Source of the DNA: Thermoproteota archaeon
GTDB taxonomy: Archaea; Thermoproteota; Thermoprotei_A; Sulfolobales; NBVN01
Assembly (NCBI GenBank): GCA_030550455.1
Contig: JAUQPH010000005.1
Span: forward strand, 1-64,000
Length of the DNA stretch: 64,000 nucleotides
Direction: 5' to 3'
The position numbers and the translations under genes are program-made. Below are positions 36,254 to 44,937 of the stretch, one piece after another. The number at the start of each line of letters is the position of its first letter. Position 1 is the first letter of the stretch. The notes beneath the pieces are model-generated. The model worked only from the letters and a program-made list of their open reading frames with translations, made no database searches and was not told the origin of the DNA.

Positions 36254-37862
36254 CCGCCGATAGCTGATACCCTCTAACATACTCTAGGAAAGAGCGAATA
36301 GCTTCACTTATGTACTTATCAGCGTAAACGACAGACTCAGAAGCCTTATCGAGTAGCCCTCCAACGACAAGTGGGTTTAAGGCTACAAGTATGAGTAGTA
36401 GAGGCAGTAGAGATACCCAAAGTGAGAGCTCCTTGAGTTTAGAGGCTTCCGCATTACTAGGTGGTACGCTAAAAACTGTCGGCTGTATCACTTTGAAGTA
36501 ACCTAATAAAGCCAACCCTGAAGATACAAATAAAACAGCAACTAGGTCAAAGCGGCCAGCCTCGATAAAGGCTTGATATAGAGCGAACTTACTAAAGAAT
36601 CCCCCAAGTGGAGGTAGACCAACGAGTGAGAAGCTAGACATAACTATCGACGCCCCCACTATAGGGTTCAGTCTACCCACTGCCTTTAGGTCAGACACGC
36701 TTCTAGTCCTAGAGATCTCTATAGCTACTCCTACGCTCATGAAGAGAAGAGCCTTACCCGCAGCATGAGCGAGTACGTGGTATATAGACGCTCTAACTCC
36801 TAAAACTGTCCCAAGAGAAAAGCCTGTAAACACTAGTCCTAAGTGCATTATAGTGCTATATGCGATAAGCCTCTTAACATCCCGCTGTATTATCATCATT
36901 ACTGACGCAAAGATCGCTGAGATAGCTCCAACGGCAGATAGCACGATCTTGAAGTAAGGAGATAGCTCATAGAACGTGCTGAGCGGGTCGTAAACCCCGA
37001 ATATGGTGTATAAAAACCTCATCGAGGCGTAAGCGCCTGCGTTGACTACTAACCCAGATAGAACAGCTGAGATAGGTGTTGGTGCGGCAGGGTGAGCGTC
37101 TGGAAGCCAGAAGTGGTTTGGAAACACTCCAGCCTTAAACGTAAACGTCCAGAGTGAGAGAGCTAGTATTGCTACTACCGCACTAGTGATATTTCCCCAC
37201 ACGAAGACATCAGTAAACTGGTAGAAGTACCTAAACAGAGGTCTAGAGGTTGTAGCAATAAACCCCATTGCAAGGTTCCCAAAGCTGGAGTAAGCTAGTA
37301 CAGCGGCAACGAAGTATATTAGTCCAGCTATAGCCCCAAAGAATGCGTACTTAAACGAGGCCTCTACAGCTTCCCTACTGCTCCTATAGTATGCTACAAG
37401 ACCATAGCAGGTTATACCCAACACCTCCAACATCACGAATAAGTTGAAGACGTCTCCAGTATAGTATATCCCGATGAGTCCGGCCTCTAACCCTAACAGG
37501 AGTGAGTAGTAGTAGGGAGTGCCCGGATCGTCTCGCAAGTACCAGTAGCTGTAGGCTACCACGAAAACTAAAATGAGAGCTGTATATGTTGCTAGCAGAG
37601 ATGAGAAAGAGTCTACCTCGTAGACTATCCCAAGAGGTGGTGGCCACCCACCCATTCTATACACAACTGGACTGCTTTGGTTCACTACGTAGAGGTGAGT
37701 ATGTAAAGAGAGAGCAAAAGCTACAGTAGTCGTAGCTAAAGCTACTCCGTGAAATACCTTCACTGTCTTTATCCTTAGATAAGCTAGAGGTAGTGCGAAT
37801 GCGGTAGCAACCAGAAGTGCTGGAGTAACTCCAACTGAGTGCAACACGTTCACCCTACTCAA
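36246..37862 (-). CDS. mbhH: Antiporter-like subunit, MrpD/NuoN-like (MbhH)
   Basis: A 538-aa protein with about 14 membrane helices, the ion-pumping subunit. Features are FVMLEVLGITCYGLVAYYRS (helix with the conserved Glu), KAGVFPNHFWLPDAHPAAPTP (Lys and the DAH motif), and DVKRLIAYSTIMHLGL. These are shared by NuoL/M/N and Mrp subunits. Confidence 0.94.
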   Translation of the reverse strand: MSRVNVLHSVGVTPALLVATAFALPLAYLRIKTVKVFHGVALATTTVAFALSLHTHLYVVNQSSPVVYRMGGWPPPLGIVYEVDSFSSLLATYTALILVFVVAYSYWYLRDDPGTPYYYSLLLGLEAGLIGIYYTGDVFNLFVMLEVLGITCYGLVAYYRSSREAVEASFKYAFFGAIAGLIYFVAAVLAYSSFGNLAMGFIATTSRPLFRYFYQFTDVFVWGNITSAVVAILALSLWTFTFKAGVFPNHFWLPDAHPAAPTPISAVLSGLVVNAGAYASMRFLYTIFGVYDPLSTFYELSPYFKIVLSAVGAISAIFASVMMIIQRDVKRLIAYSTIMHLGLVFTGFSLGTVLGVRASIYHVLAHAAGKALLFMSVGVAIEISRTRSVSDLKAVGRLNPIVGASIVMSSFSLVGLPPLGGFFSKFALYQAFIEAGRFDLVAVLFVSSGLALLGYFKVIQPTVFSVPPSNAEASKLKELSLWVSLLPLLLILVALNPLVVGGLLDKASESVVYADKYISEAIRSFLEYVRGYQLSAGG

Positions 37863-38361
37863 ACACCTTGAGAAGTCTTTTCTCGAAATCCTTGAGGATG
37901 TTTTCGTATGTTACCTCCGGTTCTAATCCTACCGCATATATCCAGTGAACGTAGTATTGAGACTTTTCCGTATCGATATCGACGACCACCGTACCCGGGG
38001 TATTCGTTATCGAGTTGGCACATGCTACTATAGTGTACTCGTTTTTAGCTCTATACGGGACTCTCACGATCGCTGGCTTTACAGGCATGCTTTTGCTGAG
38101 TATTATCCTCGTGACCATTAGGTGAGCCTTAAATTCAGCTATAGTAAGGTAGTAAAAAGCGTATGCTATCAAGTGTATAAACCTTCTTAAGCTCAGAGCT
38201 TTCTTCGAGTCCTGAACCACGTATTTCGTTACTACCAAGCTTGTTCCGATAGCGAGTGCTATACCGATGGCTATGTCGTACGGAGAGATACTGCCGCTGA
38301 AAACTATGTAGACAGTAAAAACGAGGACGGCTATCGGGATGTACTTCCTCACACCCCTCAC
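37855..38361 (-). CDS. mbhA: MrpE-like subunit (MbhA)
   Basis: A 168-aa protein: two N-terminal helices, then a cytoplasmic part with ANSITNTPGTVVVDID, the MrpE signature. It overlaps both neighbours by a few bases. In Pyrococcus this gene opens the operon; here it sits late. Confidence 0.9.
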   Translation of the reverse strand: MRGVRKYIPIAVLVFTVYIVFSGSISPYDIAIGIALAIGTSLVVTKYVVQDSKKALSLRRFIHLIAYAFYYLTIAEFKAHLMVTRIILSKSMPVKPAIVRVPYRAKNEYTIVACANSITNTPGTVVVDIDTEKSQYYVHWIYAVGLEPEVTYENILKDFEKRLLKVFE

Positions 38362-38762
38362 CCCCTAAGTTCCTTTATCTTCCTTGAGTCGAGGGTACCG
38401 TAGAGTCTATACACCTGTAGAGCTAGAAAGATCAAGAAGAGGTTTACAGCTAATCCTATAACTATAGCTGTAAGAACTAGCGCTTGCGGGAGGGGGTCTA
38501 CAGCTGAGTAAGCTAGATTGAGTAACTCATCTGGGTTGGCGTCAAGCTTTAATAGAACTGGAGGCACGGAAAACACTCTAAAGCCTATTAATATGGCCAA
38601 AACATTTAGGCTGTCACCTAAAATAGTTAGTGAAATTATCTTTTTCGTAATGCTGGGTCTGGCGACAATACCGTAGAGAGAGATAGCTGCTGTTACAAGT
38701 AGGTTGTACAGAGTTAACACAATTAAAAATCTCTCTATAAAGCTAGTGTCCATGTTCCTCAC
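38358..38762 (-). CDS. mbhG: MrpC/NuoK-like subunit (MbhG)
   Basis: A 134-aa protein with three membrane helices. The helix with DSLNVLAILIGFR and the block DPLPQALVLTAIVIGLAV are diagnostic for MrpC/NuoK. Confidence 0.92.
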   Translation of the reverse strand: MRNMDTSFIERFLIVLTLYNLLVTAAISLYGIVARPSITKKIISLTILGDSLNVLAILIGFRVFSVPPVLLKLDANPDELLNLAYSAVDPLPQALVLTAIVIGLAVNLFLIFLALQVYRLYGTLDSRKIKELRG

Positions 38763-39546
38763 CCAATTGTTCTCTAACTACGTCTTCCCGCAACGACAGC
38801 AGCATGAACACTACGAAAAAGCCGAAGCTTACTGCTAGAAACTCCGCTAAGTTAAACCATATGAGAGTCCCCGAGATCAGCTGGCTCTGAATGTGTGTGG
38901 GAAAGGCGAACTCCGAGTCAACCTTTACGTAGTTCTGCATCAAGTAAGCCTGAACACCCGTTAAGGCATTGAAAACTACGGGAACAAATACTACTGCGGC
39001 TATTGCTAGTAACCCTACTGTTCTCAGAGCAATAGCCTTAGATAAACTAACTCCAACTCTAGCGAAAGACGATGCTGAGAACACTACAGCCAGTAAAACC
39101 GATATTACAGCTAGAGCAGCTCCAGCTTGAAACCCTCCTCCGGGAGTTAAGTGCCCGTGAGCAGCTACTGAAACCGCTATAGCTATATTTATTGGTATGA
39201 GGAGTTTAGTGACAACTTTAACTATGATGGATAAACCTTTCTCGCTTCGGATACTTGGGTAGCCTACGCCTCTATATATAGCTAAAGCAGCAATTATCGC
39301 CATATAGAAAACTACTGTTTCGTAGAAGGTATCTATACCTCTAAAGTCCCAGACGATGGAGGTCACTGCTTCAGGTGATAAAACTGTCAACTCTCGAGCA
39401 AGCGGGTTGTATGCGAGCGTGAGGAAAAGCTTCGCTAAGTACCTAGTGTCAAGCCCGACTAGCCCGATGGCTTCTAGGTAAGTGGTTATGTAGGCTAGGA
39501 CGGATGTAGTTAGAACTATAGAGAGCAAAACTATGTACTTCCTCAT
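38743..39546 (-). CDS. MrpB-like subunit with N-terminal MbhE-like part (MbhE-MbhF fusion)
   Basis: A 267-aa protein. The N-terminal 100 residues resemble MbhE, with IVWDFRGIDTFYETVVFYMA. From residue 115 on it is MrpB-like (HGHLTPGGGFQAGAALA). In Pyrococcus these are two genes, so this is probably a fusion, and I see no break in the frame. Confidence 0.85.
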   Translation of the reverse strand: MRKYIVLLSIVLTTSVLAYITTYLEAIGLVGLDTRYLAKLFLTLAYNPLARELTVLSPEAVTSIVWDFRGIDTFYETVVFYMAIIAALAIYRGVGYPSIRSEKGLSIIVKVVTKLLIPINIAIAVSVAAHGHLTPGGGFQAGAALAVISVLLAVVFSASSFARVGVSLSKAIALRTVGLLAIAAVVFVPVVFNALTGVQAYLMQNYVKVDSEFAFPTHIQSQLISGTLIWFNLAEFLAVSFGFFVVFMLLSLREDVVREQLGEEHGH

Positions 39547-39800
39547 TTTTCCTCAACCTTCTCGGTTTTTCCAATTAGGAAAAGAATAGCCGCCGGATAC
39601 AGCCCTACCGCTACAGGCAAGTAAACCAGCACTATGTCGGGTGCCCGAAGTAGGTATAGTACTGCGACATACGCAGTACTTTGGATCGCTGAGAAGATAA
39701 CTGCTTTAACTAAGTCTTTTTCTACAACTGCTAAGTAAGTGAAGACTAGGCCGACCGTGCTAAAGAGTGCCAGCAGGATTAGCGTAACGTCCATAATCAC
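39543..39800 (-). CDS. mbhD: MbhD-like small membrane subunit
   Basis: An 85-aa protein with three helices. The middle contains KDLVKAVIFSAIQS, like the DUF4040/MrpB N-terminal half that MbhD corresponds to. The stops and starts of its neighbours overlap it by 4 bp. Confidence 0.85.
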   Translation of the reverse strand: MIMDVTLILLALFSTVGLVFTYLAVVEKDLVKAVIFSAIQSTAYVAVLYLLRAPDIVLVYLPVAVGLYPAAILFLIGKTEKVEEK

Positions 39801-40162
39801 CTACCTCTATCTTCCTCTAGGTGGTCTGCGATGATCGGCTCTGGTCTAGAGACCGACGTTCTATGGGTTGCTCTAGCAAGAGCGTGAGAACCGGCAGGAG
39901 CTAGTATAAGTAGGACGAATGCTGCTACCACAAGAGAGCCCCCCATAAAGAACCTCCACTCTCCTAAGTCTTTAGTCGAGAAGGAGATTAGGGCGAGACC
40001 CAGCAGAGGGTAGAACGTCCCACCAATAGTGCTTACCGTGGCAGCATGTAGTCTTAAATAGAAGTTTTTGAATCTGTTTAATCCAATAGCACCTACTAAG
40101 TTAATAAAGGTACCTAAGACTAGCAGAGCCGCTCCCACATACCTCACTATCTCTTCAATCAC
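39797..40162 (-). CDS. mbhC: MrpG-like subunit (MbhC)
   Basis: A 121-aa protein with three helices. GAIGLNRFKNFYLRLHAATV is the MrpG signature. The C-terminus is a charged tail that overlaps mbhD. Confidence 0.92.
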   Translation of the reverse strand: MIEEIVRYVGAALLVLGTFINLVGAIGLNRFKNFYLRLHAATVSTIGGTFYPLLGLALISFSTKDLGEWRFFMGGSLVVAAFVLLILAPAGSHALARATHRTSVSRPEPIIADHLEEDRGR

Positions 40163-40433
40163 CTAGCTCACCTCTCTCCAAGTATTTTGCTACATAAATG
40201 TCTAGAGCATAAGCCCAAAGCACTAAAACTACTGTACAAGCTGTCATTATGGGGGACCTAATCAAGAGTCCTATAGCTCCAAAAAGTATAGAGGTAGAGT
40301 AGAAGAATACGTCGGCCGCTAGCACTCTATCAGATATAGTTGGACCTCTATATGCGACTAGTAAATAGAGAGCGTAAGACAGTGAGAGAACCGGAAGTAC
40401 TACGTAACTAATTAAGACCTCGATGAGGCTCAC
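40155..40433 (-). CDS. mbhB: MrpF-like subunit (MbhB)
   Basis: A 92-aa protein with three helices and the MrpF motif GPTISDRVLAADVF. GTG start at 40433 overlaps the ferredoxin-like gene's TGA (GTGA). Confidence 0.92.
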   Translation of the reverse strand: MSLIEVLISYVVLPVLSLSYALYLLVAYRGPTISDRVLAADVFFYSTSILFGAIGLLIRSPIMTACTVVLVLWAYALDIYVAKYLERGELGD

Positions 40434-40831
40434 TTTGAACCACCCGAAGCAATAGTGGATAGACTAGATTCTCGTGAGGTAAATGTACTGTAATCCGCTA
40501 ATTCAAACGCCTCAGTAGTTATGTAAGCCTTTACCGGACATACGAAAACGCATTGATAGCAGAAAATGCACTTCCCATAGTCTACTACGGGAAACACCCC
40601 CCTCGGATTATGCTTAAGTGGTTCTGGAAGCTTTTCCATAACTATGGCATTTGCTGGGCAGTCTATAGCACAAAGAGAACAGCCTATGCACTTCATTAAG
40701 TCAGCGTACTGCCTTCCCCGAGATCCGGGAGCTACCGTCACCTCTCTAGCTACTGGGTACTTAATCGTCGACGGCCGCCTAGTTAGATTCGCTATGGCTT
40801 CCCTAAGTATGCTTAACCTCGTCCTACCCAC
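40430..40831 (-). CDS. mbhN: Two-cluster ferredoxin-like subunit (MbhN, NuoI-like)
   Basis: A 133-aa protein with two [4Fe-4S] motifs, CIGCSLCAIDCP (about residue 48) and CIFCYQCVFVCP (about 88). It passes electrons from ferredoxin to the small subunit. The N-terminal EVTVAPGSRGRQYAD is typical for NuoI/EchF types. GTG at 40831 overlaps the mbhL stop. Confidence 0.95.
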   Translation of the reverse strand: MGRTRLSILREAIANLTRRPSTIKYPVAREVTVAPGSRGRQYADLMKCIGCSLCAIDCPANAIVMEKLPEPLKHNPRGVFPVVDYGKCIFCYQCVFVCPVKAYITTEAFELADYSTFTSRESSLSTIASGGSK

Positions 40832-41978
40832 CTCTGGCGAGTTCTTTGAGGCTTACGTAAGCTTTTCTACCACTCTTTTCGTCTACGACTACTACGCGCT
40901 CTGTACAGGAAATGCAGGGATCGTAAGACGCGAATATCACTGGTACATCAGCTAGTCTATGACCTAAGTAAGTAGATTCAGTGTTTAATATGTTCAGAAA
41001 CGAGGGGGTTCTTATCTTTACTCTATAGGGATTCGAGCCGCCAGTGCTTACGATGTGGTAGAGGAGTTCTCCTCTCGGGGCTTCAACTCTAGAGATAACT
41101 TCTCCCGGCTTAGCAGCTCTTGGGATAGTCTTCGGCACGGCCGGTCCTTGAGGTAGTTTCTCTACAGTATAGCGAACTATGTTAACAGATTCTAGTGCTT
41201 CATCGAGACGTACCATCATGCGGGCCCACGAGTCTCCCTCATCGCGATACTCTACGTTAAAGGGTATCTCAGAGTAGGCAGCATATGGGTCGTCAAACCT
41301 GACATCAGATTTAACGCCTGAGGCTCGAAGCGTTGGACCTACTACAGATAGCCGAATCGCGTCTGACTTACTTATCCTACCGACTTCTGATAGTCTTCTT
41401 ATGAGAGTGTAGTCGCTTTCGTATACTTTCTTATAGTACTTAAGCCTCTCCTCGATTTTCCTTAGTTCATCCAGTATTCTAGCCCTCCTAACTTCGTCTA
41501 CGTCTCTCTTGACGCCTCCAAGGACGTGAATGTCCGCGTGCACCCTGCTCCCAGTTATTAGTTCCTTAAGGTACATCACCCTCTCTCTATCCCTCATCAT
41601 CAGCATAAACAAAGTATCAAAGCCTACTATCTCAGCCATAACAGCACAAATAAGCATGTGGGAGTGTATCCTCTCGAGCTCCATAACCATGGTTCTTATG
41701 TAGTTAGCTCTTGGCGTAGGCTCTACACCCATAAGTTTCTCAACACCTTGTACGTACGTCTGCGTGTGCACGGCATTACATATTCCACAAACTCTACCAG
41801 CGATGTACATTCCCCGTATCCAGCTGTTTTTCTCTAGTAGCTTTTCTATCCCCCTATGATTATATCCGGTTGTGACAGCTACTTCAACTACCTCTTCACC
41901 ATCTGTTTTAACTTTCAGCATTATGGGTTCGTGAAGAGCTGGGTGCTGTGGACCTATCGGGATCTCGACTATTACCAT
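40824..41978 (-). CDS. mbhL: [NiFe]-hydrogenase large subunit, group 4 (MbhL)
   Basis: A 384-aa catalytic subunit, NuoD-related. All four Ni-Fe cysteines are present: CGIC at about residue 64 (RVCGICNAVHTQTY) and CISC near the C-terminus (DPCISCTER). This points to a true hydrogenase rather than the sulfane reductase MbsL, which lacks a full set. About 20 residues (VVVVDEKSGRKAYVSLKEL) follow the last CxxC. In the family such an extension is removed by a maturation protease, and one is encoded just upstream at 42914-43459. Confidence 0.94.
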   Translation of the reverse strand: MVIVEIPIGPQHPALHEPIMLKVKTDGEEVVEVAVTTGYNHRGIEKLLEKNSWIRGMYIAGRVCGICNAVHTQTYVQGVEKLMGVEPTPRANYIRTMVMELERIHSHMLICAVMAEIVGFDTLFMLMMRDRERVMYLKELITGSRVHADIHVLGGVKRDVDEVRRARILDELRKIEERLKYYKKVYESDYTLIRRLSEVGRISKSDAIRLSVVGPTLRASGVKSDVRFDDPYAAYSEIPFNVEYRDEGDSWARMMVRLDEALESVNIVRYTVEKLPQGPAVPKTIPRAAKPGEVISRVEAPRGELLYHIVSTGGSNPYRVKIRTPSFLNILNTESTYLGHRLADVPVIFASYDPCISCTERVVVVDEKSGRKAYVSLKELARGG

Positions 41979-41981
41979 ATC

Positions 41982-42407
41982 TTACACACCCGAGTCTTTT
42001 CTTAGTGGATAGACTCCTTTAGCTACTACATCTTCAGGTACCATAAAACCTCTCCTTAGGTTTTTGTTACCCTCGAAGACTACTCCCATTAAGTCGTAGG
42101 TCTCAACTTCGCTCTTAGTTGCTCCGGGAACTATGTCTGATATGCTTGGAACAACCGGGTTCTCTCTATTAACTAGTACCTTTATTACTAAAGCAGCTTT
42201 ATGCTTAACACTCCAGAAAATGTAGTTTAATTCTATTTTTCCATCTTTAGGTAAGTCAACAGCAGATATAGAAGAGAGGTAGGATTCTTCTTTTACTACC
42301 GCCTCAACAACTCCTCTCAGCTCTGACTGCGCTACTGTGATGACGTATCTCCTAGGACTAACTTCAGTAAAGCTAAAATTACCTAGCACTAGACTCAAGA
42401 TGACCAC
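41982..42407 (-). CDS. mbhK: NuoC-like subunit (MbhK)
   Basis: A 141-aa protein of the 30-kDa complex I subunit family. Family traits are IELNYIFWSVKHKAALVIKV, NPVVPSISDIVPGATKSEVETYDLMGVVF and RRGFMVPE. The start is uncertain: GTG 42407 overlaps mbhJ by 29 bp; GTG 42389 is an alternative. Confidence 0.9.
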   Translation of the reverse strand: MVILSLVLGNFSFTEVSPRRYVITVAQSELRGVVEAVVKEESYLSSISAVDLPKDGKIELNYIFWSVKHKAALVIKVLVNRENPVVPSISDIVPGATKSEVETYDLMGVVFEGNKNLRRGFMVPEDVVAKGVYPLRKDSGV

Positions 42408-42813
42408 CCAGCTTGTCTAAAAGCTTCTTGATTCCGTAGATTATGGCCTCAGGTCTAGGTGGACATCCCGGTACGTAGACGTCGACTGGAACTACTTTAT
42501 CAGCTCTAGAGATGACCGGGTACGAGTCTGTGAAAACTCCACCCGAGATTGCGCACGCACCACACGCTATAACGAACTTAGGAGATGGAGTTTGGTCATA
42601 CAGTCTTCTAAGTCTTTCGGCAGCCTTTTTGTTTAACGCTCCAGTTACAATAATGACGTCAGCATGCCTTGGGTTAGGGGCGAGCTTGACGCCCAAGCGC
42701 TCTGGGTCGAAAAAAGGAGTGAGAGCTGCGAGAACCTCTATATCGCATCCGTTGCATGCCCCGGCATTAAAGTGCATCACCCAGGGAGAGTACCTTATCG
42801 CTTTTGCTCCCAT
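42379..42813 (-). CDS. mbhJ: Hydrogenase small subunit (MbhJ, NuoB-like)
   Basis: A protein of about 144 aa with the proximal [4Fe-4S] ligands GACNGCDIE, IACGACAISGGVF and PGCPPRPE. First gene of the operon. The track start is 42828; the TATA box at 42842-42853 puts the transcript start near 42822, so the in-frame ATG at 42813 is more likely. Confidence 0.95.
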   Translation of the reverse strand: MGAKAIRYSPWVMHFNAGACNGCDIEVLAALTPFFDPERLGVKLAPNPRHADVIIVTGALNKKAAERLRRLYDQTPSPKFVIACGACAISGGVFTDSYPVISRADKVVPVDVYVPGCPPRPEAIIYGIKKLLDKLGGHLESSAR

Positions 42814-42841
42814 CCCAGCACCACGCATTTAGTACCCGAAC

Positions 42842-42853
42842 AGATTTAAGCAT
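42842..42853 (-). promoter_or_regulatory. TATA box of the mbh operon
   Basis: The minus strand reads ATGCTTAAATCT about 30 bp before the ATG at 42813. It would drive all 13 genes down to 34938. Confidence 0.6.
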
Positions 42854-42913
42854 TTAGAGGTCTGTATTTACTTAAACACAGCTCTATAAGCGTGTTTAAT
42901 ACTCAAGCAGAAA

Positions 42914-43459
42914 TCAAGGTTGGTGCGGAAATAGGGACTCGACACACCCGTATCTCTCGAGAACTCTTATGATCGCTTTAATGGTCTTCTGGATAGCCTG
43001 CGCAACAGGCTTCGTAACACCTATTCTAATATCTAAGCACAGAGCTCTGGTGCCGACTACGAAAACCTCTGAAGTAACTAAGCCTACTAGTAAGCTTACG
43101 TCTATAGTGTGAGTAGATAAGACCACGCTATGTTCTGAAATCTCGTTTCCACTAAGTAAAGCTATATCAGACGGAGGAATGGGGGCCTCGATGGCGTCTA
43201 ACAGTATGGATACTCTCTTTGAGTTAAGAACATCTAGGTAGGATTCAAGAGCGGTACCGACATCCACGACTGTAACACACTCTTTCTTAGAGTATCTTGC
43301 CAACAGGTTCGATAGAGACCTAGCTAAGTAGACTCCAAACCCATCGTCACACCTTAGCTCGCTACCCATACCCACTATAGCAGTCTCACCAGGTATTACA
43401 ACCTTCCTTAATAGCTCCTCCAACTCTGCTTCAGTACTAACCACTAACACATTTTTCAC
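42914..43459 (-). CDS. Hydrogenase maturation protease (HycI/HyaD family)
   Basis: A 181-aa endopeptidase that trims the C-terminus of the hydrogenase large subunit after Ni insertion. The family motif is AIVGMGSELRCDDGFGVYLA. Asp in LLDAIEAP and His in LSTHTIDV match the metal-binding positions. It lies about 100 bp upstream of mbhJ on the same strand, which fits MbhL as the substrate. Confidence 0.88.
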   Translation of the reverse strand: MKNVLVVSTEAELEELLRKVVIPGETAIVGMGSELRCDDGFGVYLARSLSNLLARYSKKECVTVVDVGTALESYLDVLNSKRVSILLDAIEAPIPPSDIALLSGNEISEHSVVLSTHTIDVSLLVGLVTSEVFVVGTRALCLDIRIGVTKPVAQAIQKTIKAIIRVLERYGCVESLFPHQP

Positions 43460-43566
43460 CGCTTAGTAGTAAGCTGTTGGTTTATCACAGTAGACCTCCT
43501 GAAACCGTATTTCGCATCTATTAGACGAGCCGCAGCCCAACATCTTGGTGGGGACTGCCTAAAGCA

Positions 43567-43730
43567 ACTGTTTCGGGTTTCATATCCAAGGTGTGAAACA
43601 GATTGAAAGACTATGGCGATAGAGTACTAAAGTAGTGTAAGTGCGGATTCGCAGATGATAGAGACGTAATTGCGTGCATCAACATATTCCTATTCCTAAG
43701 ATGCTCAAGATGTGGGGTTCAGCTCTTATA
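43567..43730 (+). pseudogene. IS200/IS605-type tnpB 3' remnant (zinc-ribbon and catalytic Asp region)
   Basis: The frame reads TVSGFISKV-stop-NRLKDYGDRVLK-stop-CKCGFADDRDVIACINIF then LFLRCSRCG. This matches the TnpB end, with CxC ligands and the DRDV...N RuvC-III motif. The stops and missing 5' part show it is dead. It abuts family A copy 2, which lies in the opposite orientation. Confidence 0.72.
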
Positions 43731-43833
43731 AAAGTTTATGTAAGTTAATGTCATCGCCTCATCTTTTCCACCGCATTCCGCTCGGGTTTTTATCGGGCTT
43801 AGAGACGTTCAGGGCGACCCCTAGCACCCCTAG
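43716..43833 (-). mobile_element. Dispersed structured repeat, family A copy 2 (truncated)
   Basis: Only the terminal half is present. The minus strand reads VALNVSKPDKNPSGMRWKR-stop, nearly the same as copy 3 (VALNAPKPDENPSGMRGKE), then ends AGAGCTGAACC. The promoter and GAGAGCC hairpin part are missing. The remnant tnpB on the plus strand runs straight into it. Confidence 0.55.
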
Positions 43834-43874
43834 CTTTAACACTACTGAAATTACTTAATGCACGGTGTCTCGCT

Positions 43875-44162
43875 GTGAACCTAGGGTTGAAGGCTCTGTT
43901 AAGGTTATGCTACGGGGACTCCCTCTCTGAAACTCTAGCCAAATCCCTCGGTCCCGACGATATTCCCCCGAAAGGTTTTTCTCTACGTGGATACTACGAG
44001 TTAGGGTGTTACATTTACGAGGTATTTTGCAAGAACTGCGCTAATGAAGACCTTCTAACTCTAGCATCGATCTTGAGTGAGGTAATTCTTCTATCAAAAC
44101 TAGTGAGGAATGTCGTAAGAGTAGGGGGAGATGAACACAGTAAGCATAGTGATCTTCCATGA
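43875..44162 (+). CDS. Pcc1-like small protein (possible KEOPS subunit)
   Basis: A 95-aa protein. The order SETLAKSLGPDDIPPKGFSL, then CYIYEVFC, then DLLTLASILSEVILLSKLVRNV resembles Pcc1 (PDN...P-gL...strand...TL-D helix), the dimerisation subunit of the KEOPS t6A complex. Start GTG at 43875. The call is by pattern only. Its neighbour on the other strand is also tRNA-modification-like. Confidence 0.5.
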   Translation: MNLGLKALLRLCYGDSLSETLAKSLGPDDIPPKGFSLRGYYELGCYIYEVFCKNCANEDLLTLASILSEVILLSKLVRNVVRVGGDEHSKHSDLP

Positions 44163-44167
44163 ATCTC

Positions 44168-44926
44168 TTAAGTTTTACCTTTTACCTTTCTGTCGCTGTC
44201 CGAATGCTGGCTTAACTCGCTATATAAAAACCTATAAAGTAACTCTGGATGCTCCATAGAGAGCTGAGACGCAAACCTACTTAGTGCGTCCGGCTCATTT
44301 AGACAAGTTGGGTAACTCAAGCCTCTGAGAATACCTGAGGCTAGAGCGTAGGCAAGTATGTCGGTCTTAAGTATTCTATGCATTGGGAAAATAAACTCAA
44401 CCCCATCGTGCTTAGCGTAGACTTTCGGCTTCACTATCTCGTAATCATATACTAAACTATTTAAGAAGGATACGAGTATGTCGTCTAAAGTAGCCGGCAA
44501 AGCCACCACGTCGAACCTTGCCCCGAGAGAGCTAAACGCTTTAAAAACATCGATACTCTTCTTGACGTCTTCATAGCCAAGAGCTATAAAGACTATGTCA
44601 TTACAGTACCTTCTCACATTGGTAATACTGTCGAGTAACTCTTCCTCTGTAACTACTCCAACAACTTCACCACTGAACTCCTGCTCGACTTCGTTCAATA
44701 ACTTCATAAGTACTACACTTTCGATGAACTTGCAGGAGACTATCGGTACTGCCACCTTAAGTCCAAGACCTTTCTTACCTATTAATGAAAACGACCTTTT
44801 AATTTCTTTGACTAGATCTCTATGTAGACATATAGAACAGAGTCTCTCGCCGGAGTGTCTCCTAAAGTAAATGGCGGGACGTCTTCCACAGCTTGAGCAC
44901 TCTATAACGCCTCCCGCCTTCAACAC
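44168..44926 (-). CDS. TtuA/Ncs6-like protein with degenerate PP-loop
   Basis: About 252 aa. The N-terminal zinc site CSSCGRRP...HSGERLCSICL is that of tRNA 2-thiouridine synthetases (TtuA/Ncs6). The next strand, VAVPIVSCKFIESVVLMKLL, stands where the ATP-binding SGGKDS loop should be; Gly-Gly and Asp are lost. The end PMHRILKTDILAYALASG matches the late family segment. It is probably catalytically altered or inactive, maybe a partner of an active paralogue. The track starts at 44983, but a TATA box (44938-44955) lies inside that extension and puts transcription at about 44926, where a GTG stands. Confidence 0.6.
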   Translation of the reverse strand: MLKAGGVIECSSCGRRPAIYFRRHSGERLCSICLHRDLVKEIKRSFSLIGKKGLGLKVAVPIVSCKFIESVVLMKLLNEVEQEFSGEVVGVVTEEELLDSITNVRRYCNDIVFIALGYEDVKKSIDVFKAFSSLGARFDVVALPATLDDILVSFLNSLVYDYEIVKPKVYAKHDGVEFIFPMHRILKTDILAYALASGILRGLSYPTCLNEPDALSRFASQLSMEHPELLYRFLYSELSQHSDSDRKVKGKT

Positions 44927-44937
44927 CCCTACTAAAG

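Noticed and set aside
43606-43617. ATTGAAAG sequences at about 43610 and 59993 looking like CRISPR repeat ends
   Set aside because: Only the last 8 nt match; no repeat periodicity is present, and the first is explained by the tnpB coding trace.
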